A DNA stretch of 38,488 nucleotides from Verrucomicrobiales bacterium (lineage in GTDB: Bacteria > Verrucomicrobiota > Verrucomicrobiia > Limisphaerales > UBA9464): positions 1 to 38,488 of the forward strand of contig JAIXZE010000282.1 of the NCBI GenBank assembly GCA_027489875.1. Direction: 5' to 3'. The position numbers and the translations under genes were made by a program. The notes under the pieces were generated by a model. The model was not told where the DNA came from and did no database searches. It saw only the letters and a list, made by a program, of their open reading frames with translations. Shown here in pieces: positions 30,414 through 38,488 of the stretch; positions within the stretch are counted from its first letter, which is position 1; each line of letters starts with the position of its first letter.

Positions 30414-32144
30414 TCAGTTCGCCGGCAGGCATCGGTAGAAGCCACTACCCGGGGGAGGTGTCGTGTGCACGAAATCGATGAAGCCGCTGCCCGCCTGCGC
30501 GGTCTGTCGGCTCAACTCCGTCCAACCCGATCCAATCGTCTCCGTGAACTGCACGGAATAGGCGCGCCCAGCAATCCCGGAAAACCGCATCTCCATCCCG
30601 GTCCCCGGCGAAGCCACCGGCCGGAGGTAGACCGCATTGCTGGGGATCAGGTCCGAGGTCCGGACCCGCACCGTCACCAATCCCGTCGCGGTCCTGCTGC
30701 CGGCGGTCAGGGTGTAGGTGAACGTGTCCGTGCCCACGAATCCGCCCGGCGGAGAATAGGTCACGGCATCGCCGACCCTGGAGATTGTTCCACCATTGGC
30801 GGAGGTGCTGGCGAGGCCCGTCAGGGACAATGCCTCTCCGTCCGGATCCGAGTCATTCGCCAGCAACCGCGATCCGCGGAACGTCGTCGGCACCCCTGAC
30901 ACGGTCTCACCGAAGTCGGCACCAGCCGTCGGCTTGCGGACCACCGTCACCGCGGTTTCGCAGAAGCTCTCGTTCCCCGCGGTGTCCCGCACCGTGAGCG
31001 TCACGACCGTCGTTCCAGCCAACAACAGGGTTCCAGCCGTCGGCGACTGTGTGATCGTCAACGCACCGGGTTCGATGTCCGTTGCGACCACTTCACCGGT
31101 CAGGTCCGGAAGCGCCACTCCGGCTGCCGACGTCATCACCAACTCGCGAGGGTTCGCGCACTGCGAAATGCTCGGGCTGTTGCCATCCACGACGCCGGAC
31201 ACCGGGATGCGGAACGTTCCTTCGTCGGCGTCATTACAGGTCACGACCACATCACCGGAGGCTGCCCCGCCGGATTGTGCGGCAAGGATCGCACTGAAGG
31301 TGATCGCGTTTTGGGGAGCGATGGTGAAGGGCACCTTGGGCACATCCACGAGGACAAACCCGGCGGGTGCGGCGACTGCACTGACCACCAGTCCTTCATA
31401 CCCCGTGTTGGCCACCGTGAACTCGCGAGCCACGGGCAAGCCCAGCGCCGTCACACCAAAATCGATCGCCGTCGCCTGGCCACTCGTCACCTGCGTGCCG
31501 GAGGTCCCAACGCCCTCGTGGACCGCGATTTCAGGCGGCGTCGCGTAGACGAACTCCAGCCCCCAGCGGACCAGTCGCGCCTGATCACCGGGCCCAACAT
31601 CCACAATCGTGAGGCTCCATTCGCCGTTGGGACTTCCCGTCAGGAACGTCGACAGCAGTGCGGTTCTGGGACTCGTATCCAGCACGTCCTCGGGTGCGAC
31701 ATCCCGCCCATCCGGCTGCCACCGGCCCGTGAGGATTCCGCCCGCCGGATTCACCTGGGTACGGTACAGATGCACATCGCCGGCCGTTGCCGCATCATCC
31801 AGTGAGATGTTGAACCCGGAATCCCCGTAGCCCGAATCCAGCACGGCCGAACGCCCGGGACGATTCAGCAAAACTGCGTAGTCCGTCCCGTGCTCCAGGT
31901 ACACGTACAGATCCCCGTTGAATCCGCCCGCGATCTCCAGGTTCACCCGGACCCCCGTCCAGGTCGCGTTGGGCACGATGCCGTGGATCGTGCTCGTGAA
32001 GTCGAATGTGTCGCCGGCACCCAGGAGGGCGTCGTCCGGAACCAACACGTCGACGTCGCGGGAGGCGCTCTCGGTGAGGGCCGCCCGTGCGGCGCCCGCG
32101 ATGGCGATCAGGAACACCGCAGCGGCTGTCTTGAATGTAGTCAT
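30414..32144 (-). CDS. Secreted multidomain surface protein (P domain, HYR, cadherin-like)
   Basis: This 576-residue protein has a signal peptide (1-21, ending ARA), a P-domain-like region (about 25-200, with GDLYVYLEHGTDYAVLLNRPG and GEWSLTIVDVGPGDQARLVRW), a Hydin/choice-of-anchor-like beta domain (about 205-320), a HYR-type domain with TVVTLTVRDTAGN (about 330-410), and a cadherin-like domain with LLANDSDPDGEALSL and TYSPPGGFVGTDTFTYTL (about 415-505). A terminal beta domain ends in GFYRCLPAN. A GTG at 32183 overlaps the upstream stop by four bases and would add 13 residues; ATG 32144 gives the cleaner signal peptide. Its likely role is extracellular adhesion or structure, inferred from the domains. 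It shares its architecture with the giant gene upstream. Confidence 0.88.
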   Translation of the reverse strand: MTTFKTAAAVFLIAIAGAARAALTESASRDVDVLVPDDALLGAGDTFDFTSTIHGIVPNATWTGVRVNLEIAGGFNGDLYVYLEHGTDYAVLLNRPGRSAVLDSGYGDSGFNISLDDAATAGDVHLYRTQVNPAGGILTGRWQPDGRDVAPEDVLDTSPRTALLSTFLTGSPNGEWSLTIVDVGPGDQARLVRWGLEFVYATPPEIAVHEGVGTSGTQVTSGQATAIDFGVTALGLPVAREFTVANTGYEGLVVSAVAAPAGFVLVDVPKVPFTIAPQNAITFSAILAAQSGGAASGDVVVTCNDADEGTFRIPVSGVVDGNSPSISQCANPRELVMTSAAGVALPDLTGEVVATDIEPGALTITQSPTAGTLLLAGTTVVTLTVRDTAGNESFCETAVTVVRKPTAGADFGETVSGVPTTFRGSRLLANDSDPDGEALSLTGLASTSANGGTISRVGDAVTYSPPGGFVGTDTFTYTLTAGSRTATGLVTVRVRTSDLIPSNAVYLRPVASPGTGMEMRFSGIAGRAYSVQFTETIGSGWTELSRQTAQAGSGFIDFVHTTPPPGSGFYRCLPAN

Positions 32145-32179
32145 GGCAGTGGTGATGGAAGGTTTCTGGGTGTTCGGGT

Positions 32180-35100
32180 TCACGGGGCCGGAACAAAGCG
32201 GTAGTGACCCGTCCTGGGCGTTCCGTACCGGATGATGAACGTCGTCCTACCGGTCGCATACAAACGCCCCAGGAATGTCCAGGTCACACCGTCATCCGCC
32301 GAGAAGAAGATGTCCCGGCCACCAGGGCGTCGCGACCGATAGATTTCGAGGCCCGAACCCGCTCTGTGGAATTCAGCCCCCACCAGGTTGCCCACCGGGG
32401 CATTGATCGTGACCGCAATCCTATTGGACAACACGGCGCACCGGCCGTCGCTCAGTCGGACCACAAAGCTGTCACCGCCCTTGTAGCCGGTCGGTGGCGT
32501 GTAGACGATCGTCGTCCCGTTGTAGACCACGGTGCCGCCCTGCTCCGACCGCGCGTCGACGCCGGTGATCGTCACCGGGTCGCCATCCGCGTCCGTCACC
32601 GTGCCCAGGATCTTGCTGGCCGCGATCGTGACGGCGACGTTGCGATCCGTCGTGATCGAATAGGGCGATGCGGTCGGCGGCCGGTTCACACGGACCCGGA
32701 ACGTCGTCGTGGCCCGGTTGCCCGAGGCATCCGTGGCCGTGACCGTGACCACCGTCAACCCGGCCGGGAAGGTCGAGCCACTCAGGCGATCCGCCGTGAC
32801 CACGACCGTCGAGCAGCCGTCCGTGGCGGTCGGCAACACGAAGGTCGCCACCGCACTCACCCCATTGGTCGAGCACACATCGATGTCCGGAGGAACCGAC
32901 GCGAACGTCGGAGCCGTGCCGTCCACCACCGAGAAGGTCGTCGTGGTGGACGTGCTGTTCCCCGCCGCGTCCGTCGCCGTCAGCGTGATCGGCCACAACC
33001 CCGCGGAGAGCATGGAACCCGCCGTCGGGACCTGCACGACAGTCACCGGCCCATTGGCATCGGTGAGGGTCACCAGAGCCGCAAGATCCGGAACCGCAGT
33101 TTGGCAACCCGCACCTGCGACCGCCGACTGGGGTGCCACGTCCGTGCTACCCGGTTGGGCCAGCTTGTAGGTCAGGAAGTCCATTCCCGTGCCTGCCACC
33201 GTCGACTGCCCGAGGACCAGGATGCTGCCTTGGCGATCCACAGCGATCGAACGCGGCCGCGCATCCCCGGTGCCCGGATTCGGGAGCAGGTGGATCCAGT
33301 CGGTCGCACCCGTCGCCGGGTCGATCCTCTGGACCGCGAAGTCCACGCCACCGGAAGCATTCTCCGCAGACCCAGCCACCAACAGGCTTCCATCCACATC
33401 GAATGCGAGGCTGAACCCAATGGCCACGCCATTGGTTCCGGCACCATGGCGACTGGCCCAGGCGATCGCACCGGAATCCTTGCGGAGACCGAGTGTTCCC
33501 ATCTCGGCAGTGCGGAGCAGGTCATCGGAATGGCCCGTGACGAAGACATCGCCGGCGGCTCCGACCACGACACCCTGCGGGGCGTCCACGTAGTTGCCCG
33601 GGCCATTGTACCGACTCACCCAGAGCCGAGCGCCATCCGAACCCCGGTAGCGCAGGACGGCATAGTCCGTCGTGCCGCCCGCCACCTGCGTCGACGCGGC
33701 CACCACCGCATCGCCATCCGGTCCAACCGCCAACTCCATCGCATGGTCGGCCAATCCGGCCGGACCTTCATACAAGGCTGACCAGACAAGCCCTCCTGTC
33801 GCACCCGCCAGCTTGAACGTCACCACGTCCACCGACGTCCGCGCCGTCCAACCAGCAACCAGGACATTCCCTGCCGGATCCAGCGCGAGGCCGACCGCCA
33901 CATCCTCCGTGGAACCACCGTCCCACCGATGCTGCCAGAGTGTGGCTCCCGTGCTTGCGTCCAGCTTCAGGGTCACGATGTCGGTCCTCCTGCTGCCCGC
34001 CCCCTGGGAGGTCGCAACCACCGTGACATTCCCGTTTCCATCCACCGCAACATCCACGCCGACGTCCGTTCCCCGGCCATCGCCGTTGAACACCGTCGAC
34101 CACAGCGGCGTGCCCGTCGCCGGATCAAACCGGATCACAACCACATCGTCATTGCCGGCGGCGTTCATCGAACGTCCCGTCACCACCACGGCCCCATTCG
34201 CACCGATTGCGAGCGACGTGGCCTGATCGGTCCGGTTGTCGTTGCCATTGAAGTACTGCGACCACAACAGGCGCCCGTTGGTCGTGTACTTGAGCAACAC
34301 GATGTCCGAGTTGCCGGACGGCCCAGGACCGGAGCCCACCACGTACACGTTGCCATCCGCATCGACGGCCAACCGTTCCGCGGTGTCGTTCCGCTCACCG
34401 CTGCTCGTGTGGCGCACCGCCCACTCCAGGGCCACGTCCACCGGAGCCTTTGCCGTCAGGACCGGGGCCGTCACGTCGCGGAAGGTCACTGTCACCACGC
34501 AGGTGCCCGTGTTGCCGGCGGCGTCCTGCGCCGTCAGCGTGACCGAATGGGTCCCAAGCCCGACCATCGTCCCCGCCGCCGGAGACTGCGTCAGCGAGGT
34601 CACACCCACGTTGTCGGTCGCCGTCGCCAATCCGGTCAGCGCCGGGATCACGCCCATGCCACTCACGTCGGCATCCACCGTCCGGGCCGGAGCGCAGACA
34701 CTGAACACAGGGGCCATCGTATCCGGAACCCGCACCGTCACCTGGCCACTCGCGGTTCCGCCAAAGCCATCGCTCACCGTGTACACCAGCACCTCGGTGC
34801 CCACGAAGGCGTCCACCGGATCGTAGAGGATACCGGCTCCGCCTGGGACGATGCTCACAACGGCATTCACCGTCTGCTGGACGCTGGTCACGGCCAGGAC
34901 ATCGCCATCGGCATCCTGGTCATTGCCCAGGACCGACAAGGTGTTCACCCCCGACGAAGTCAGCGTGATGTCGTCCGCCACCACCACCGGAGTGGTGTTG
35001 CCCGTGGTGAAGCTCACGATGTCGCCGGACACGCTGCCATCCGCGTTCGCTGCTGTTGCACGCACGTAGTACTGGGTGTGCGGCAACAACCCGGAAACCG

Positions 35101-38100
35101 CCACCGTCCGGGCCACCATCCCGACGCCCGAACCCGCGGCCATCGGCAGCGTGTCGAGTCCACCGGTCAGGTCGGCACTTGTACCGTAACGGAACGTCAA
35201 CGTCGTCGCCTGCGTCTGCGCATCCACCAGCGCGGCGAAAGTCGCCGTCCGCGTCCCGACCGTTGTCGGCAACTGCGTCGTGACGATCGGCGGTGCCACG
35301 ATGTCCACCGTCGCACTGCGGTCGGCCGAGGCACCGTCCTTGTCGGTGATGCGCGCCCGGATCGTGCGCAGGCCGGCCACGGACAGGAAGTGCGCCGGAA
35401 CCGTCACCGAGGCCTCGGTCACGCCGCCGCCATAGGTGCCGTTGCCATGATCCCAGGTGCCATTGCCATCGAAGTCATAGCTGTAGCGGAATCCGGCCGC
35501 GGCATCCGTCGTGGAGGCATCCGTTGCGCCACTGAACGAGGCCACCACGGATTCCGCGTACAAGCCGAGGGAGGCCGGGGCCACCGCAAAGGTCGCCGCC
35601 GGAGCCACGTTGGCGACGTTCAATTGGAACGTCCGCACGATCGGCGGGTTCACCCCGTCATTCGCCGAGATCGTCACGACCTGGCTCTGCGCCGGGCCGT
35701 CGGTGGTCGGAAGGGTCCAACCCCAGGCACCGCTGCCGGAACCGCCACCCGTGATCGTGTCGAGGACCACGCCGCCGAGCGCATTCTCGAAGATGCTCGT
35801 GTCGTTCTCGCCGGAGATCTCGAACACGTCGCCCGCCTTGCCGTCGACGTCGAAGAAGTACCAGTCACCGGAACGGTTCCGCGTGGCTGGCGTTCCCGCC
35901 TGCCGGAATCCGGTATCGAACGTGCCACCCACCGTCTGGCGGACGCGCAGCGAGCGCGGCGACAGGCCGGCGTAATCGGCGCAGTCCACGAGGAGTCCGA
36001 TGCGGACATGCCGCGCTTCCGTGAAGGCGAGGCTGAAGAAGGTCGTCGGGTTCGCGCCCGGCGAATTCCACAGGCCGCCGACGAAGAGCTTCGGGCCCGT
36101 CGGGTTGGCCGGATTGTCCAATGCCGTGTAAGTGAAGAATCCGATCTGGATGTTGTGCGTCGGCACCCGCGTGATCGTCGCGTACGACGGATTCTGGCGG
36201 TTCTCGGGCATGCCCAGACCCCACATCACGTAGCCGTCCGTGCCGTAAATGTTGTCGCCGTCCGCATCCATGGCCTTGGCCACCGAAGGCGTGCGCCAGG
36301 CGCCGGCCGTCGTCAGGTCGACACCACCCACCACGCCCAGCGAGGTCACCGTGCCAACACTTGCGGAGAGGACGACAGAGTCGCCGTCCAGGTCCTCAAA
36401 CCGTCCCGAGTTCACCGCCGTGGCTCCCTCGTTGACGCTCACCGTGGGGAGGTCCACGGCGAGCGTCGGCAGTGTGTTGGCTCGGGCGTACACGGGGAAA
36501 TTGAACTCAGCCTCGTTGCCGTCGTTGCTCAGGATGGCAACGGAATTGGAGAAGACTCCGGCAGTCGTGGCGTTGAACCGGATCTGGAATCCTGCGGTCG
36601 TGCCGGGAGCCACGGTCGCCGGTGCAAACAACACCGTGTATCCCGCGGGAGCCGTGATGCCCGTGATGTTCAGGGCCAGCGAACCCTGGTTGCTGATCAG
36701 GAAGTCGCGCACCACCGGCGTGCCAACGGTCGTGAGACCGAAGCTCACCGGCGTCCCCTGTCCGTCCAACAACTCGCCGCCGATGGCCTGCGAAACCGCG
36801 ATCTCCGGCTGCGGTGCTTGCGCCCCCAGCGTCACGTCGTTGCCCGTGCCGCCCACGTAGGAGACTGCGAACTGGCCGCCGCCCACGATCGCCACCGCGC
36901 CTTCGCCCAATCCCTGGAACGTGCCGCCGATCGCTTCGACCGCGTCGTTCACAATCACCGGGAAGATCGTCCCGATCACCGGGGTGAACCCACCATTGTC
37001 GACATCCAGGCGGGCACCCGCCAATTGCACCGAACCGGCGACCACCAACGAACGCATCGTCGTCGTCGAGGTCAACGCCGGCCGGAGGAAGTCACCCGCC
37101 GTGAAGGTCACCGACGCCGCACTGATGGCCGTGCCGGTCTGCTGCCAGCTCACCACGCCACCACCGGCACCCACGGTCAGGTTGCCCCCGGCAAGTTCGA
37201 GGGATCCCGCCGCGGTCCAGGCCACGCTGCTGCCACGCAACCGCAGGTCGCTTCCCACCGGCCGGCTTATCGGAGCACTGATGCTCACCGGCCCGGTCGA
37301 GGCGTCGCCGATCTCGAGCTTCGGAGCCACGATCGAGTCCAGTTCCCCGTCGGTCAGGCCGAGCACGCCGGCCCCATCCGCACCGCCCAGGTTGACAGCC
37401 ACACCCGGCGTCTTCGGCGTGAACCGGATCACGCTCGACCCGAACCCGCGGATGATCTGGGCCGCGAGGTTCACCGAGTCACCGACGAAATGCATCGGTG
37501 CATTGGCCACCGTCAGGAACGCATTCCCGGTCACGGTGATCGCCACATTGCCACCCACGCTGCCCGGCGTGCCACGCAACGTCATCGTTCCGTTGCCGAG
37601 CACCTGTACGGCAGGACCGTTCAGGAAGATCGCGCTGAAGTTCGCCGCCGTCGTGGGCAACTGCTGGTTCGCCTCGATCGTCAGGGCTCCGTCCTGGGTC
37701 GTCAGGCTGCTGCCCGGCGCGAGGGTTACGTCCCGGGAAGACACCAGCAGGATGCTGCCGGTCCCCGTGGTCGCCACATCGGCCGTGTGCGAGGAGAACT
37801 GGAGCGTCCCCGTGCTGTACGCTGCGAAGTTGCGACCGCCCGCCGGGCGCACCCGACCGGTCACATTGATCGAACCAAACCGGGCCGCATCCGAGCCGAA
37901 GCTCACAGCGGACTTCACCTCGGCCAGATCGCCCACGGTCAGCGTGTCCCCGACATGGCCGGGCAACATGACGAAGGCCGATGTCGGCGAGGGAACGTCG
38001 GTCGTCGGGAACGTGTTGTTGGAGGAACGCCACCGGACGATGCCGTTGCCGAAACCATTGTCCTCCTCAATCACGACGCCGCTCGCAATCGCGGGCGATT

Positions 38101-38488
38101 GGAGGGACAGGTTCTCCACGGCACCCCGGGTCAGGTCGACCTTCTCGACGCCGCTGAACGTCAGGGTCCGCGCAGGATCCGCACCCGCGGGATCCAGGAC
38201 CAGTTGGCCACCGGTGGCCGAGGACTGGTTGATCGTCGCCGTGGCCCACGTCGTGCCACCCACTTCGAGGCGATCGACCGCCGAGGCTCCGCCGTTGTAC
38301 TCGATCGCGATGGGCACATTGCCCGTCGAGGCATCCAGCACGAACACATCCGCACCAGCACCCAGGTTCACGATCAACCGACCGCTGATCGCCGCCGCCG
38401 GCAACGTCAGGGTCCGGTCGTTGTCCGAGAGCACAGCACCTGCCGGAGCCGGGGCCGCGAACTTCTCCGCGAGATCGGAGATCACCAC
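32180..38488 (-). CDS. Giant secreted surface protein, 5' end outside the window
   Basis: At least 2102 residues are in the window; the frame is open to the right edge, so the start and signal peptide are missing. Numbering from the edge: about 1-560 is repetitive beta structure reminiscent of adhesin beta-helices (DVTLAPGSSL, GGNVAITVTGNAFLTV). A Hydin-like domain covers 563-670, an unassigned region with DADGDN and SGENDTS 670-960, PKD-like 960-1065 and FN3-like 1068-1165. Next come a cadherin-like domain 1166-1255 and HYR 1256-1345. Seven or eight SBBP-type propeller repeats (for example DIVLLKYTTNGRLLWSQYF) span 1350-1770, then two HYR domains and a cadherin-like domain to about 2025, and a terminal domain ending GHYRFVPAP. 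A surface adhesin or structural role is inferred. Its stop is adjacent to the next gene. Confidence 0.92.
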   Translation of the reverse strand: MVISDLAEKFAAPAPAGAVLSDNDRTLTLPAAAISGRLIVNLGAGADVFVLDASTGNVPIAIEYNGGASAVDRLEVGGTTWATATINQSSATGGQLVLDPAGADPARTLTFSGVEKVDLTRGAVENLSLQSPAIASGVVIEEDNGFGNGIVRWRSSNNTFPTTDVPSPTSAFVMLPGHVGDTLTVGDLAEVKSAVSFGSDAARFGSINVTGRVRPAGGRNFAAYSTGTLQFSSHTADVATTGTGSILLVSSRDVTLAPGSSLTTQDGALTIEANQQLPTTAANFSAIFLNGPAVQVLGNGTMTLRGTPGSVGGNVAITVTGNAFLTVANAPMHFVGDSVNLAAQIIRGFGSSVIRFTPKTPGVAVNLGGADGAGVLGLTDGELDSIVAPKLEIGDASTGPVSISAPISRPVGSDLRLRGSSVAWTAAGSLELAGGNLTVGAGGGVVSWQQTGTAISAASVTFTAGDFLRPALTSTTTMRSLVVAGSVQLAGARLDVDNGGFTPVIGTIFPVIVNDAVEAIGGTFQGLGEGAVAIVGGGQFAVSYVGGTGNDVTLGAQAPQPEIAVSQAIGGELLDGQGTPVSFGLTTVGTPVVRDFLISNQGSLALNITGITAPAGYTVLFAPATVAPGTTAGFQIRFNATTAGVFSNSVAILSNDGNEAEFNFPVYARANTLPTLAVDLPTVSVNEGATAVNSGRFEDLDGDSVVLSASVGTVTSLGVVGGVDLTTAGAWRTPSVAKAMDADGDNIYGTDGYVMWGLGMPENRQNPSYATITRVPTHNIQIGFFTYTALDNPANPTGPKLFVGGLWNSPGANPTTFFSLAFTEARHVRIGLLVDCADYAGLSPRSLRVRQTVGGTFDTGFRQAGTPATRNRSGDWYFFDVDGKAGDVFEISGENDTSIFENALGGVVLDTITGGGSGSGAWGWTLPTTDGPAQSQVVTISANDGVNPPIVRTFQLNVANVAPAATFAVAPASLGLYAESVVASFSGATDASTTDAAAGFRYSYDFDGNGTWDHGNGTYGGGVTEASVTVPAHFLSVAGLRTIRARITDKDGASADRSATVDIVAPPIVTTQLPTTVGTRTATFAALVDAQTQATTLTFRYGTSADLTGGLDTLPMAAGSGVGMVARTVAVSGLLPHTQYYVRATAANADGSVSGDIVSFTTGNTTPVVVADDITLTSSGVNTLSVLGNDQDADGDVLAVTSVQQTVNAVVSIVPGGAGILYDPVDAFVGTEVLVYTVSDGFGGTASGQVTVRVPDTMAPVFSVCAPARTVDADVSGMGVIPALTGLATATDNVGVTSLTQSPAAGTMVGLGTHSVTLTAQDAAGNTGTCVVTVTFRDVTAPVLTAKAPVDVALEWAVRHTSSGERNDTAERLAVDADGNVYVVGSGPGPSGNSDIVLLKYTTNGRLLWSQYFNGNDNRTDQATSLAIGANGAVVVTGRSMNAAGNDDVVVIRFDPATGTPLWSTVFNGDGRGTDVGVDVAVDGNGNVTVVATSQGAGSRRTDIVTLKLDASTGATLWQHRWDGGSTEDVAVGLALDPAGNVLVAGWTARTSVDVVTFKLAGATGGLVWSALYEGPAGLADHAMELAVGPDGDAVVAASTQVAGGTTDYAVLRYRGSDGARLWVSRYNGPGNYVDAPQGVVVGAAGDVFVTGHSDDLLRTAEMGTLGLRKDSGAIAWASRHGAGTNGVAIGFSLAFDVDGSLLVAGSAENASGGVDFAVQRIDPATGATDWIHLLPNPGTGDARPRSIAVDRQGSILVLGQSTVAGTGMDFLTYKLAQPGSTDVAPQSAVAGAGCQTAVPDLAALVTLTDANGPVTVVQVPTAGSMLSAGLWPITLTATDAAGNSTSTTTTFSVVDGTAPTFASVPPDIDVCSTNGVSAVATFVLPTATDGCSTVVVTADRLSGSTFPAGLTVVTVTATDASGNRATTTFRVRVNRPPTASPYSITTDRNVAVTIAASKILGTVTDADGDPVTITGVDARSEQGGTVVYNGTTIVYTPPTGYKGGDSFVVRLSDGRCAVLSNRIAVTINAPVGNLVGAEFHRAGSGLEIYRSRRPGGRDIFFSADDGVTWTFLGRLYATGRTTFIIRYGTPRTGHYRFVPAP

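Noticed and set aside
32204..33781. 525-residue plus-strand frame opposite the giant surface protein
   Set aside because: Arg/His/Gly-rich antisense shadow; the opposite strand encodes recognisable HYR and propeller repeats.

Overview
The window is GC-rich, carries many very large secreted repeat proteins and has no recognisable tRNA, rRNA, CRISPR array or transposase. Several features point to the phylum Verrucomicrobiota: a DUF1080 protein fused to the Planctomycetes/Verrucomicrobia-type propeller and CxxCH cytochrome modules, a PEP-CTERM-like tail, secreted RHS proteins, and gene-free stretches filled with palindromic repeats. This assignment is an inference from family content, not a computed placement.

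Layout. 1-527: two overlapping small membrane-protein genes (+). 528-1390: gene-free, with interspersed repeats. 1391-11388: a minus-strand three-gene locus, read as a secreted beta-helix protein, then a 2055-residue RHS protein joined to it by a 4-base ATGA overlap, then a small protein 12 bases downstream in the position of an immunity gene. 11389-12881: a 1.5 kb gene-free mosaic of duplicated palindromic repeats, with a 10-G run about 93 bases upstream of the beta-helix gene. 12882-14349: an LsrG/ABM-like monooxygenase and an iron-alcohol-dehydrogenase-like protein with an altered metal site. 14589-15125: a lipoprotein. 15244-15854: an AbrB/Doc toxin-antitoxin pair. 16451-20737: a five-part DUF1080/propeller/HEAT/LamG/cytochrome c protein. 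20731-21083: a 76-base tandem palindrome array that fills the gap between two convergent stop codons. 21082-22572: a probable Tat-exported alkaline phosphatase. 22759-25635: an internally duplicated secreted protein. 25854-27263: pyruvate kinase. 27264-27585: a nested palindromic repeat. 27586-29112: a PBP4-type D-Ala-D-Ala carboxypeptidase. 29236-29601: an A-type iron-sulfur carrier. 29655-38488: three co-directional surface or secreted proteins, the largest running off the right edge.

How the genes fit together. Most coding capacity serves the envelope and exterior: surface adhesin-like or propeller proteins, a candidate polymorphic toxin locus, peptidoglycan maintenance, phosphate release, and an extracytoplasmic carbohydrate or redox enzyme. 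Pyruvate kinase and the Fe-S carrier are housekeeping genes lying between these blocks.

Most promising for follow-up are (i) the beta-helix/RHS/immunity cassette, whose toxin tip and downstream gene have visibly lower GC than the RHS core and which has a homopolymer in its upstream region; (ii) the dense families of palindromic intergenic repeats, several of which end at or inside stop codons; and (iii) the dehydrogenase/monooxygenase pair with substituted metal ligands. Translation starts here almost never have a recognisable Shine-Dalgarno sequence, so start choices rest on signal peptides, family alignment and overlaps with neighbouring genes.
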